In this document: positions 32,568 through 45,169 of the stretch, piece by piece | How the letters are laid out: every line of letters begins with the position of its first letter | Position numbering within the stretch: the stretch's first letter is position 1 | Notes under the pieces: generated by a model | The model's database searches: none | Told to the model about the DNA's origin: nothing | Seen by the model: the letters and a program-made list of their open reading frames with translations, nothing else | Source: Schistocephalus solidus | Lineage: Eukaryota > Platyhelminthes > Cestoda > Diphyllobothriidea > Diphyllobothriidae | Assembly: GCA_017591395.1 (NCBI GenBank) | Contig: WEDG01002043.1 | Location: forward strand, 1-64,000 | Length of the DNA: 64,000 nucleotides | Direction of reading: 5' to 3' | Program-made: the position numbers and the translations under genes

Positions 32568-35275
32568 CACTGCCTTGTCCTCCACATGAACTACTGAAAT
32601 TCTCACACCAAGAACAAGCAGTGTAATTGATTCCCCAAACCGAAACTACCACCTGCGATTCAAAATCGTTGAACCCGTGGAATTAGCCGAAACCAAAAAA
32701 ACACCGGATCAAAGCAAACACATAGCCAATCAGCATTCCCTCCATCATCACCAGTGTGCAACGTGAAATCTTCCCACCAGAAAGTGGATGTCAGCGTCGT
32801 AGTTACAAACAAAATGCAACGGACAGCAAAAAAATTCATAATACTGGGACTAACTGAATCAATCGCTGCGACTCCAGTAGACCGATATTCTGAAGACAAG
32901 AACAATTTTCATGAACTCTTGAACAATATGCTGGAAACTAATGCGTCGATTGAACTAGAAAAGCCTTCCACGTTTGGAAAATGACCCGAATGTCAATCTG
33001 AATCAACACGTCCTAGGCCTCTAAAAGTTATTTTGCCAGTAGCCAGGAAGCCAGTCTCATTCTGTCGAGGCTCTTTAAGTTTAAAACTCAAACCCTGGCG
33101 TTTTTTAATTTCAACAGGACTTCTCACCTGCGGAGCGGAACAAATGCCATCAACTTTCCATCGAATTAAGACGGCGGTTCAGTGAGGGGATAAATAAATT
33201 TGGTAATTTACAACAACCAAGTGATCCATCGTTCATTGTTCTCCCCTTGGAAAGGCCCGTTCCGGATTATCACGCAGTTGGCCCAGTAAACAGGGGCTCA
33301 CGCCCAACTCTAACACTTTCCGAGCAAACCGAAAACTAACATTCTTGTACACAAATGCACAGAGTATATTATCGAAGCTCGACGAGCTTAAGATTGATCT
33401 ATCTACAGATATAATTTCCGTAACTACCAACCAACCTTTTAGAAAAGAAAGGAAAGAGCGTCAAGGAAGTTGCGTAATCACATACGTGAAAAGCAACTAA
33501 CAGTTTTAGAGAAAACTTGTTAACTTGCGTCTACTTCCGAGGCGATATGGCTTTCCGTAAAAGTGCCAGGTACATCAAGTCTAGATGTCCTGATAGTCTA
33601 CCGCCCACTGAGAAGAGACACCGTAGCCGATGCGTACCTGCTAGTGGAGCTTAAATAGATTGCTACATGGTTGAATATCCTGATCATGGTTGACTTCAAT
33701 GCACCTCACATCGACTGGAGCTCAATATGCGCACAAAGTTCTGACCTAACCTTTGACGGTTGTCTTCTGAGCACGACGCTAACGCTTCTTCTCACGCAGC
33801 ACGTCACTTTTCCAACAAAGGTGTGCGAAGTACAACAGGCCAATTGCATGGACCTATTTCTCACGAAGTCGCAGGACAGCATCGACGAAGTGTCATGTCT
33901 ACCGCCGCATGACAAAAGTGACAACGGGGTACTGCTATGGGAGTACTCACTATTTTTCTATACCATCAATACCCACAACACTCAGAAGGAATATATGGCA
34001 AGGCGATTTCGGTGGAATGAGTGCCGAACTCATGTGCACTCAGTGGGAACCTCTATTCTTTGGAAACATAACCGAGGACGCGGAAACGTTTCGGAAAATA
34101 CTGCACAGGCTCATCGAAAATCACTGTCCGATTTTGAGAAAAAGGTTAACCAACAGACCGCGATGGCGTTCGCAGGCCTTAAAAATTGAAGTTAACAAAA
34201 AGAGGAGATTGTGGAAAAAAGCGCTTACGAACGATACTTCTGCATCTCAAAATGCGTACCAAATGCTGAGAAATCGGGTCAAGAGCCTTATTGTTAAAAC
34301 AAGACAGGCTTTCGAAGTGGACCTGCCTAACCGGGCCACCATGTACCCGAAACTGTTTTACGGTAACCTCAGGCAGACAACCCGGTTTAAGGATTCGAAA
34401 CACCTACTGAGGACCAACGAGGGCAGAGACCTTACTAAAGACGTTGAGAAGGCTGATCATCTTTCGGAATTCTTCCAGTCGGTTTTCACAAAGGAAACGA
34501 GTTACGATTACCCTACCAATGGCTTCGAAGTGGATACAATAGTCAAAGATGTTGATGTCACCGAGACTACTGTCCTCATTGAACTTGTAGGGTTAAAGGA
34601 ATCTTAGTCTTCGGGTTCCGATGAAGTACCCGCCAAGATGTTGATAGAGCTTGCGAGAGAGTGTGCAAAACCACTCTCTACGCTTTTCTAAACATCCTTT
34701 CAGACCGGATGTCTACCAGTCGAGTGAAAATCCGAATGGATTACGCTGCTTTATAAGGGTGGAAGCCATGTCCGCTTTCCAAGCTTGGAGACCTTGGGCG
34801 GTGAAGGACATCAACATCCTCGAAAAGGTCCAAAGTCGAGCAACACAACTTGTCCTTGGACTTGGATCACAGCCTTATGAAACATGGCTGACGAATCTCA
34901 ATTTGTTTCCCTTGCGCTATAGATACCTTCGGGGGGACCTGATACTAACATTCCGCATACAACGCACCAAGGACTGTTGTCTCGTCCCAGGTGATTTCTT
35001 TAAGTTTGCAACAACAAGAAACTTGAGAGGTCATCCTCTCAAAGTACGTGTGACTGGAGAAAGGCTTGACACTCGGAAGTACTTCTTCTCCAAAAGAGTA
35101 GTCGGAGTTTTGGATAAGTCTTCCTTTGGATGTTGTTATGTCGGACTCCTTTGAGGTTTTCAAGCGAAAGTTAGATCGATATCATGGTGTGAGCTACAAC
35201 ACGAACTGGAAGCTGCAATAGTGACGCCAGCAAATATGGTATTTATGGTACTACTAGCTATATTTAAGTAACATT
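32568..35275 (+). pseudogene. CR1-like LINE, copy B (ORF1 end, endonuclease, RT with core deletion)
   Basis: Collinear with 15770-19241. The endonuclease keeps LNILIMVDFNAPHIDW and CMDLFLTKSQDSID. The RT start is better than in copy A: a 232-codon frame (33909-34607) reads through RWRSQALKIEVNKKRRLWKK, the NRATMYPKLFYGNLRQTTRF stretch missing from copy A, and KDVEKADHLSEFFQSV. At about 34768 the sequence jumps from the equivalent of 17905 to that of 18737: roughly 830 bp with the whole RT catalytic core are deleted. The C-terminal part (WAVKDINILEKVQSRATQLV) follows. Inactive. Confidence 0.9.
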
Positions 35276-36429
35276 GTATTATGGATTAGGTAGGACAAGT
35301 TTTACTGAGAAGGGGAGTTGAAAAGAGCTCTGCAAGAAGTTGCCGTATGTGAACCCTATAGGCAAATTATATTGCCAGCCTTATCCGCCGTTAAAATTGC
35401 TTGCCTAGCTGCAGGGAACGGCAGCAAAATATTGAATACGAGATAAATAACGATCTTCTTCACTGGGTCGCAGGCCAGAGATCAAATTGCGCAACGTGTT
35501 GGCGGCGTAAGACCAATCATTGAACCAAAATATGTGTCATGGCGTCGCTAGCCATGAACTGTAAAAACATTTTGCTAAATAAGTGGGCTTGAATTAAATT
35601 TGTAATCTAAAATTTGCCGCGTACAATGGCTTATTTGGGAATATCACTTGTTTCATCGAAACATTTTCCTTAACGGAAAAACAGTGATGGCTCAAACAAG
35701 CAAGGATTACGCGTAAAATCTGGACCTTTTCTGACCATATTCACAAAATAACCGTTGATCTTCATTTTTATCAAAAGCCTGCTCATCAAGCTTGTGAATT
35801 CACTCAACAGCGTCGGCCAGTGACTTTAATATTGCCCCTGGATGCAACAGACATAATCTGGTGTCTTTTAACAATCTCCATGTTTTCTCTAAGCCATTTA
35901 AAATCCAGTTTTGTGAAGGTCCCACACTGCGTTAGATAAACGTCACACGCGTTTATTTACGTAGAGGGTATAGAGCAAAAACGAAAGGGTCCACTCAGGA
36001 AGGAATCTGGCAATGTCAACATACAAGTAATTTTAGTAAACTTTCGGCTAAATGATGAACAATATACGTCGAAATCGGATGGCCATGAGTAAACTATCCT
36101 GTCATATTCCATGAGCAGTAGTAAGATCACTAAAAAGCAATGCATGCTGCGATGTTCTCAGATATCACTTCATATATTTATCTCCCAAATCTGTATAAAT
36201 AACACAAATATTGCCATGTAGTGTGGTTGGACAGAGTCCATCGCTGTTCATACCTAGAGACCATTTTCAGCTGATCGAAAGATGTTCAGACGGTCTCGTA
36301 TTTATTGGCTATTTGTATGCATTTGATTAAAAAGAGATGCAGAAAAAAACACAACTTGGTCGCCAGAAAATGTTATCTTAAAGAGGCATTCGTTTTTTTT
36401 CTTGTCCTTAAAACATAAAGATGGCAAAA

Positions 36430-36430
<1 letters not shown>
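35276..36430. repeat. Segmental duplication B, post-LINE flank
   Basis: Collinear with 19242-20397, including the final GATGGCAAAAG. Confidence 0.85.

Positions 36431-36460
<30 letters not shown>
36431..36460. repeat. (TA)n tract, insertion-free allele of the 20.4 kb site
   Basis: Pure TA run of about 15 units directly joining the two flanks that are 2.2 kb apart in copy A. Confidence 0.9.
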
Positions 36461-36462
<2 letters not shown>

Positions 36463-39400
36463 ATCATACGGTGTCCAGGCAGTTCAAAAACGAGCGGTTC
36501 CAAATCCCGATTTCTTTTCAATGATCAGCTGGATAATTATACTGTTCATTTTTAGAGACAGAACGAAAGCTGACAAGTGAGGTCCCATGCAACTTGAAAT
36601 AGTCATGTGAGGGAGATGTGGCAGGTGTGAAAATAGCGGAAATTGCTGCAATGTAAACAGAAAATTAAATTAATTTTCTTCAGAAAGTGAATTAAAGTGA
36701 AAGCAGTGAGCAAAAGTGCCAATTTGTCTTGCACTTATCATGGTAGAAAAACAAATAAAACCTTGAGATAATTTATTAGTATGCCATAATACAGACATTT
36801 GAAAGTGGGCACTTAGTTTAACATAATATAAGACTTGTGCTGACTCTGTGGCAATCTCTCCTCCTATCCCACCGTAGGCATCGCAGTTAAGCCTAAGAGG
36901 CGGTATAATATCGGTTATGTGTGTCAGTACTGTAGTGAATATTAATCTTGCTTATATCTAATGAAATTGTGTCACATCTTGATGTTTTACCGCTAGGAAG
37001 TTTTATATTTTCATAGGGTAAAAGCTGAGAGCTCTCAGACGGTATACAATTTGTACTGCGTGAGGTATGAATCTTCTATGGCACATTTGGTTTTCCGTAA
37101 TTTCAACATGGTTACTAGCTTAAATCCATTACACGTGTTTCACCGATGTTTCTGCTGCTGCGTGACGTATCAAAGAGGTGCTCGAATCCTCAGAGTTTCC
37201 ACCAGTTTTTTGCTGTTTGTTGTACATAAATGCCAGATAATAATCAATAAAATAATTTCTGAAATCATTATGTGCAGGACTACTTTAATAGAAAGTTCAC
37301 TAACATACAGTATTAAGAAACGGCCATTTTAATGATATTGAAAAAAAACTGTCATTTCATAGAAAATACGCTTACAGATTGACAGAACTCGACGTTAGCG
37401 AGACGGGAGTAAAAGTCGCCGTTTATTATGATTAACGGTCTTCATTTGTAATATTGATTTACAGAACACGGAAAGAATGACATGGTGAAACGAGCAAACA
37501 ATAAAACAATGTTTACCGATAGGACAAGCGAAACCTCACTGTCCAGCAGATATCATCAGTCAGCATTGCCACACAAGCGGACTTCGACAGGATTCTGCCA
37601 CGATATTTTTATTCAGCTATCGAATAACCTTAAACGATTTTGGGAAGTCGAAACTGCCATCAGATCTTGATTTTGATTCTGGACTCCCAATGACCGGATG
37701 TCTACTGCCTGCTCATCCCAAAACGCAGTCAGCCGAGGTGTGTGTTTCCCATAATGCTCCTACCCCACCCAGCATGGGGAGTTTAACCACTGACTTCAAA
37801 AAATGAAACATCGGTCCAAAATACAAACCTAACAAGATTAACCCGCATCGCCAGGCACTGGTGTTCCCCCACCCGTTGCTGCCACCTGCCGGGTTGTGGG
37901 CCGCAGTTTTTGCTGTTAGCGTCCATTAGAGATCACATCATTTCGGCACAAGAAAACAAATTTCTAGGTAATTTACGCTGGGCCAGATGACCTTTGTTCT
38001 GATATGCCACACATCTGCCTTTGAAATTCCCACCTTGCCATCTAATCAGTCGTGTCTCGAAAACTCTTTACTTGTGCCTTTTCGCGTTCTGAGTACACGT
38101 CCTGTATACAGCCAGTCTTCTGATTTGGATAATTAAAATTTGCTATACTATCGTTTGGTCGAAGTATTTCGATGGCAGACTAAGTTCAGTTGATAAATAA
38201 GTATTTAGTGACAAATGGGTGTATACTCTGGGGAAAAATGATCAATATGACGTTAAGGATGAAGAGAGAGGGCTTTAGTTGCTGCTGATGACCATGTAGG
38301 TCGTGTTTTTGTAAACTAACAGGTAAAACTCAGTAGGAAATTAAAAATCCAAAAAAGCAGAGCCTCTGACGAACGATATATTTTTAATTTCTGGTTTGAA
38401 AGACATTTATTCAGTTGTTTAACTGAGTAAATGAGCTGGATTGAAAACCTATGATATTTGTGTATTTTTTGAATATTTTGACTATAAGTTGATATTCTTT
38501 ATTTATTTTTGAGGGCTTATAACTCCCTTACATGGCATCAACTATGCGAAAGCCATGCAATTTAAACTCTGTAAATTTACTTATTGAAACGATCTTTTTT
38601 CGCATTGTGAATTCAAAGAATGTATAAGGGGAAGTTATTCTATTATATAAACACCAGTAAATATTCGTGAAATTCTTTTCTGGAAATATAGTATGATGGA
38701 CATGGTGTTAAGTGACCTAGACTTGCATTTTTCAGTGCAGAATCTAACATTTAATGAAAATTAAGGTGAATGATAGTCAACCACAATGGAATAACAAACT
38801 AATGCCAACTTAAATCACAAGTAGTGTTGAAAGTATTAGAACTCTTATTTGGCAAAAACGTTACACCGTAATTCTGACGTTAATTTAGCTAAAAGCCCTG
38901 ACACGTGATTCGCCGACGTTTCTGCTGCTGCGCGACGCATAAACGAGATGTCGGCTCCTAAGTGGCTACCTAAGCGTTTTCTATGCGGTTTCTGGTATAT
39001 GAAATCTACAGTGTAATAAGAGATATGAGTATTAAAATTAATATTTGCAAGACATGGAGTTTAATTGATAAGTATACGATGTCTTGATTCAGACTTGCAA
39101 TCTCAATTAATATTTGGGGTGAATGTATTCGAAGACTTAGTATTAAGAACGTAATGCCTTTTCTACAAAAATGTAATACTTTAAAATGCATAAAACTTAA
39201 ACAGCAAAGACATGCTTCCGTTTTTCCAAAATATGTTAAAGTTTTAAGCGCAGACACTTGTTTCGTCGATGATTGTGCTGCTTCGTTACGCAGTTACGAG
39301 GTGTCCGTTAGCGTTCTTTATGCGAATGATGCAATTATACTGGCAGGTTATCGATATAACTGACAGATATCTGCGTTTGTTGCATCAGACCCGAAATTTA

Positions 39401-40187
39401 AATGAACATTATGGTAGAAGACAATCAACTACAGTGGCATAACGAGGTAACATCTATTCTAGGAATAAGTTGTACTACAAGTGGTATCAGCCTTATATGG
39501 TAATGACGTTGTACCGTTAAACCTAATAAGGTGTTAGCAAAAACCCTGATCACATGTTTTGCCGAAGTTTATGCTGCTGTTTGACACAGGATTATAGTTG
39601 TTAAGCTTCTCCGTTTGTCTCTTTACTTTCTCTATTAATTTTCTGACACATTTTGTTTACCATAAAAATGGCAGATAAATAATTTCTGAAATTATTATGT
39701 GCAGGCTATGCAGAAAAATGACCGATATATGACATTTTCACATCAAAATCGAAATTTTAATGAACATTTAATGTCGACATGAGTCAAATACTGTTGAATA
39801 TACACATAATTCATATTCGTTAAACAAGTTGTTCAACAAGTATTGTGAATTTTATATGGCATAGACCTTATACGGTACTTCCGTTATTGGTACTGCCTAA
39901 AAGCTAGCACACATGTTTTGCCTATGTTTTTTTGCTGCTTGGGGAGCCGAAAGCTGTTGGCGTCCCCGCTGGGTATCCCAGCGTTTTCTATGCCGTTTTC
40001 CATTTATGAACTCAATATACTATTTTAGGAAAAAGTGTTTTGAAACAACTGTGTGCATGGCATGTTGGTATATGACCAGGACATGACTTTATATTGTCAG
40101 ACCAGCAGTTGCAATGAGCATATGGGTCGAAAATCAATCATCCGCGGTTGAGTAACCATGTATTAACCATTCAACAAACACGTTGTA
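36461..40187. repeat. Segmental duplication B, right part
   Basis: Collinear with 22629-26176 (A) and from 37575 with 46093-48210 (C). It extends about 240 bp further than A (GGGGAGCCGAAAGCTG onward) and that extension is shared with C. No protein-coding gene is supported in it. Confidence 0.8.
37250..37700 (+). repeat. Exon-like block, copy B
   Basis: Near-identical to copy A: TTGATTTACAG at about 37453-37463 and the SVSIATQAD reading near 37560. The stretch GVKVAVYYD just upstream of the acceptor-like site is also readable. Confidence 0.5.
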
Positions 40188-41099
40188 CTAAGGGTCGAAT
40201 TTTAAGCGTTGATTGCTTTTTGTCTGTATCCGAGTCATCAATATACATTATTTAATGACTATTGTTAAGTCTTGGCGTGACAGTTATTCGTCAATTTTGA
40301 CCGTGGTCACAACTACTAATTACTAACCGCAACTACCCCAAGTGAAAAGCAAACTTACCGAGCCTTTACCGCAAACACAGAATATGGAGCTGTGATTTTG
40401 ACTTGGAACATAGCCAACCACGCGGGACGGATGTGGGTGACCTGTACTTCCGACGAAATTCAACCACATGACTGATTATTTGGCATGGTCGGAATCGTTA
40501 CCCTGGATGAAATTAAATCCCAGTCCGAAAAGTTATCATCGCATTCATAACGAGGCTCCGTGATGAACACTAGAACTAACAGTGGTAATATGCCTGTGCT
40601 TGACTGCGCAATCTGTGCCCAAAGTACCGTTACCTGCAACTGTAGATAATGTGTTCGAGGGAGAATTCGAAACGTTAGTCCAAGACACCATGCTCCTTCG
40701 ATTGCCACTCCTACTTCCTCTGACTTTAAAAATATAATGGCTTATTAGTTATTCTTAGTTTGAAATCCAAATTTCAACCTAATGTTTCCTGTACTCAAAC
40801 AAACTACAACTTTACTCCCGATGCTATCCACTCTCAATTCATATTTCCTATAATGTAAAAAGCCGCCTTTTGTAAATTAAGTACGTATGATGAAAAATAC
40901 GCGCATGTTTTATTCGCTTTGTTGGTACATATTGAAAAATTGAAACGACGCAGAGAAGATATGCCTGGACCGTGCACAAAAATGACAGGCAAAATTGTAA
41001 AGTATTCTATATTTTTCAATTTTCCATCCCTACACGTACATGTTTTCCTATTGCTTCGGCTTCCTATAGATAACGCATGAGCTAAACACATGAGTGCAT
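40188..41099. other. No recognised feature
   Basis: An 82-codon minus-strand frame (40460-40708) has no recognisable motif; otherwise nothing. Confidence 0.45.
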
Positions 41100-41300
41100 T
41101 CTTGATATGCCGGGCCAAGTGTTAACATTGGGGGAATAGGTCAAATTGAATGGAAGGATGGGGGCAAGAGGTCGGATCTGTTGGTATGCTGTGAAATCGA
41201 GAACTGCCGAAGCTGAATAGGAGGAAGTGAGCCGGCCGGGAAACGAACCGGGGAGACCAAGCCGGTAGTTGAGCATTCTACCACTGAACCACTTGCTTGT
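41100..41300 (-). mobile_element. tRNA-Gly-like SINE or tRNA pseudogene
   Basis: On the minus strand from 41298: GTGGTTCAGTGGTAGAATGC (A box and D arm, very close to tRNA-Gly), an anticodon arm with ACC in the loop position, and the B box CGGTTCGTTTCCC at about 41239-41251. The acceptor ends pair only at five of seven positions. About 130 bp of unrelated body follow. The unusual anticodon and broken stem argue against a working tRNA. Confidence 0.65.
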
Positions 41301-41629
41301 AACTTCTATTCTCTGCAAACAACTGCTTCACTTAACGCCACCTCCCTATTCATTACTAGCCAATTTACCTTTTGTGTTGGTGAGTGAAAAAAAAGATGTG
41401 AAGCGTAAATTGTCATAAAATTCAGAAAGAACTTGGTCGTTCGAGGATTCTCTTATAGCAAGGAAATATGAATTCTAATCCACCCATCGTTGTCCAATCA
41501 TTGTTGCTATTTGTTTGGTTGCCAGTGTCCCTCAATTGGGCTTCGCTAAGGGCGCAACATATTTCGTGTATCCTAATTGGCAAATCGATCGCACACTGAG
41601 TCGTCATTTACTCGCGCGTTCTGTCCCGA
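41301..41629. other. No recognised feature
   Basis: Nothing supported on either strand. Confidence 0.45.
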
Positions 41630-42290
41630 CATTTCTTGCGCTCGCAGCACGAAGCCCACGGCTGATGCTTATCTGCTAGAGGAGCTTGAAAGGCTTTTAA
41701 CAGAGCAAGACGTGTAGATCATGGATGAATTTAATGCGCCTCACATTGATATTAAATAGACGAAAGCAAATACCTCAGAAATGGCATTTTCCGGTTGTCT
41801 TTTTGACATAAAGACGAAGCTTCTTTTTATTCAACCAACAATGTTTTTAAACAGAGTGCGCGACGACTAGCAGGCCAATGTCCTTGATCCTGTCGTCACA
41901 ATGTCAATAAAAGTGACCATGTCATCCTGCATTGGCAGTACTCGCTATTTTAGATACGCGATACACCCAGAACTGTCAGGTTATTTATTTGGCGTGCGAT
42001 AACGGCCAAAGGAAGGCTGAAATACAGCGTATTGGGTGGAAATATGTTATATCTGGAAACGAAGCAAAGGTCTGGAATCAGTTTTGAGGAATAATGCACA
42101 GGCTCATAACAAACCACTGCCCTTTTTCATGAGATAGGTTGACAGGTAGATCTCCATGGCTTACACAGGCCTTACAAGTGAGGTCAAACAAGATGTCGAG
42201 GCCTTTGGTTGCCTGAAAATCGTGCGCTCCAAGTACGCTTCCGAGTAAATGTGTTACATGCTGGGTTCGAGACAAATAAAACCATGTTCC
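41630..42290 (+). pseudogene. CR1-like LINE endonuclease fragment, diverged
   Basis: Reads ADAYLLEELERLLTEQDV, a stop, then IMDEFNAPHIDI, matching ANAYLLVELKEIATRLNILI and MVDFNAPHID of copies A and B, followed by decayed downstream sequence to about 42270. It is clearly more diverged than A and B, so it is a separate, older insertion or another subfamily. Confidence 0.7.
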
Positions 42291-42339
42291 AGGAATCGCC
42301 TCTTCTTTTGATTTGTGTATTATAACTTATTATTATTAT

Positions 42340-42623
42340 TTTTTTATCTCCCGAATTATAAAAACATTCCGATACTCGAACTGAATTTCGTCATTGTTCA
42401 TGACGTTCTTCACATTTAATTGAATTTTAGTTTTGATGGAGGTGCAAATCAGACGTAAATCTTCGTTAATTGAGCCTTCACATATCCGTCATACCAAGAC
42501 TACGAATTTTCAGTCATCATATACCATTTCAGATCTTCGTGTTTTATTGTTATACGTTCCAAATTTATCTACAATGAATGAAGGACGCTGATAAATGCAT
42601 TGTTTGAGTCAAACCTACCAAAA
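42340..42623. repeat. Third copy of the 77-codon-frame spacer
   Basis: Matches 43397-43635 with frame breaks (GATACTCGAACTGAATTTCG and GTCATCATATACC are recognisable), showing that about 1.0 kb is tandemly duplicated here. Confidence 0.55.
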
Positions 42624-42639
42624 TAATGCATGCCTCGCT

Positions 42640-43230
42640 TTCCTTCACTAGTTTATTCTGCATTCTTTTAAAGTGCGTATTATGTTTTTTGACTTTAGGC
42701 ATCATAGGCAGTTATCTACAGTCATGATTATATACTATGCACTATATTATGCTCGGAAGTACGCATGTCGATAATGGAGACTGATTCGGAACTAAATGAG
42801 ACATCTTTACAGCCTAAACTACTATAGTAGAAAGTTCAGTAACATACAATGGGAAGAATACGGCCATTTTTAATAGAATTGGCAAACCAGCTGCCATTTG
42901 GTACAAAATACGCTTAAAGATTGACAGAACTTGACGTTAATAAGATAAGAGTAATATTCGTCGTTAATTACGATAACGGTCTTCATTTGTATTATTGGTT
43001 TACAGATTACGGGAAGAATGACATGACGAAACGAGCAAACAATCAAGCAATTGAAACCGATAGGGCAAGTGTAACCTCACTGTCATTCACTGATCCAGCA
43101 GACATCATCAGTCAGCATTACCACACAAGAAGACTTAGTCACGATTCTTCCACGTTTTTTGTTCAGCTGTTGAATAACCTTAAATGGTTTTGGGAAGTCA
43201 AAACTGCCATCAAATCTTTATGTTGATTCT
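42640..43230 (+). repeat. Exon-like block, copy D1
   Basis: TTGGTTTACAG ends near 43006, followed by an interval ending GGGCAAGTGTAACC, and the frame QQTSSVSITTQEDLVTILP near 43095-43150. A 101-codon frame (42921-43226) covers the block. Confidence 0.5.
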
Positions 43231-43396
43231 GGCCTCCCAAAATGCTCTTATCCCACCTATTCTGTATTCGAACAAAGTACATTATTACTCACGGTGTTAT
43301 CGGCATAAAAAACATCATTCAGATACTGTAAAAAGCCATGAATTTGTTTATTATTACTTATTTTTTATTCTTATTTGTACCACACAATAATAAAAT

Positions 43397-43633
43397 ATGT
43401 CGATACTCGAACTAAATTCGTCGTTGTTAATGACGTTCTTCACACAATATGGTAGTGTATTTTTGAAGTATGTTAAATCTGACGTAAATCTCTCGTCAAT
43501 TTCACTAACAGATATGCGTCCTTCTAACACTTATAGTTTTCAGCCATCATATACCGTTTGCAGTCTTCATCTTTTATTCGTTTTAAATTCTAAGTTTAAT
43601 CCACGACGAATGAAGATCGCTGATAAATAAAGT
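43397..43633 (+). CDS. 77-codon open frame, unrecognised
   Basis: Begins MSILELNSSLLMTFF and ends IADK followed by a stop that overlaps AATAAA (a poly(A)-signal-like hexamer). The same frame is open in repeat E with only a few replacements, and broken at 42.35 kb. Two young duplicates staying open is weak evidence for coding. No domain, signal peptide or homology recognised. It could be the terminal exon of an unknown transcript or chance. Confidence 0.2.
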
Positions 43634-43669
43634 GTTTTACGTATACCTATCAACATATTGCAAACATTG

Positions 43670-44330
43670 CCTTCCTTAACTAGTAAAATTTGCAGTCTTC
43701 TAAAGTATACAGTTAATTGTCCGACTATATGCATCGAGGGAATTTATCTACGGTCTTGGGATATAATTTGAACGTTTCTGTGTTCGAAATGATGCAGGTC
43801 AAACACGGAGACCAATGTGAATTTTATTGAGGCATCTTTAGAATTTGAACTAATATACTCAAATTTGACACGCATGCAAATGTGATGGAATTGGCAAAAA
43901 AAGCTGTCGTTGCATAGAAAATACGCTTTAAGCTTGATAGAACACTCTGTAAGGGAAATGGGAGTGAAAATCGCCGTTTATCATGTTAACGATCCCCATT
44001 TGCGTACTGGGTTAACAGACCTCGGGGAGGTTGACATGGTGAAAGGAGCAAATCATCAAGTGATTGTCAATTTAACCCTCACTGGCATTCACTGTTTCAG
44101 CAGACGTCATCAACCATCATTGCAACACGCCAAGGCTGTAATCACACTGAATTTCCCCCGAAAGATTTGGCAACGGTCTAAGATCAATAGTTTGGGGTTT
44201 TCCATTTGTTTAAGTTGGTTTAGGAATATACGACAGGTACAAGACGCCTGAAGGATTGGCATCGCCCAAACGCATTACGCACATGAATCAGCATGCTAAG
44301 TCACGAAAACAGTCACTCTGATGAGCTTAC
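43670..44330 (+). repeat. Exon-like block, copy D2
   Basis: Carries a 113-codon frame (43910-44251) with REMGVKIAVYHVND and VNLTLTGIH; the SVSIATHD position reads STIIATRQG in another frame. More diverged than D1. Confidence 0.45.
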
Positions 44331-44884
44331 TCTGCAGGAATATGAGTAGCATAAAATTAAAATTGTTTTTTTCCTTATCAGAGTCGCGTTTTTTGGCGGA
44401 AAAAAACCACCCTGGTGCGTTGATCCTACATTAAGCGAATTTTCGATCTAACCTGTTCTAGTTTGGTGGATGTCTCAGTTTCAGCATTTTCTCACTGTTT
44501 CTTATAACGACCACGATCATGTCTTTACCAGTCGGCCACTTCCTACGTGATGATTCGCAGCAACAGATCCTGTTAGCTAACTCTATTCTTTCTTTCAACG
44601 ATGAAGGCTGAAAACCGAAGTGCAAAACACTGTTACAAATTTACTACTCAACTGTATAAAACAGTGGTTAGAGTGGATCTATGCATCATTATAAACAGAT
44701 ATTGTATTTTTTGGAATGCGTCAAGGTGGGAACATATTTTGTGTCTAGTGCACTCTCCAGTCTAATGCATAAAGCAGTCAGAGAAATAAGTACTGTAATT
44801 AAATGGTGCTGTAGGTCCCATAAAATATCAGGAAAAAGTGTTGTCGGTTAATCTAAACAGACATAAATCAACATTATAATTCAG

Positions 44885-45145
44885 TTATTGACCTGATGTC
44901 TACTGCCTGCTCATCCCAAAACGCCGTGTGTGTTTCCCATAATGCTCCTACCCCACCCAGCACTACCGTATGGGGAATTCAACCACTGACTTCGAAATAT
45001 GGAACGTCGGTCAAAAAATTACTCTTAAACGATTAACCAGCATTGCCAAGCACTGGTGTTTCCCCCACCCGTTGCTGCCACCCGTCGGGTTGTGGGCTGC
45101 AGTTTTTGCTGTTAGCGTCCTTTAAAGATCAAGTCATTTATGCCT
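44885..45145. repeat. Short dispersed repeat copy
   Basis: ATGTCTACTGCCTGCTCATC through TTTTTGCTGTTAGCG matches 24055-24295, 37695-37920 and, partly, 46210-46345. Confidence 0.7.
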
Positions 45146-45169
45146 GAGAAAGCTCTAGGAAATTAAAAT

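Larger units (their letters stand above)
42624..44884. repeat. Long repeat D
   Basis: Collinear with 48211-50486 (repeat E), about 5.6 kb apart. Holds two exon-like blocks and a 77-codon frame. The right part (44290-44884) is the same spacer as in the units at 29.0 and 56.6 kb. Confidence 0.85.
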
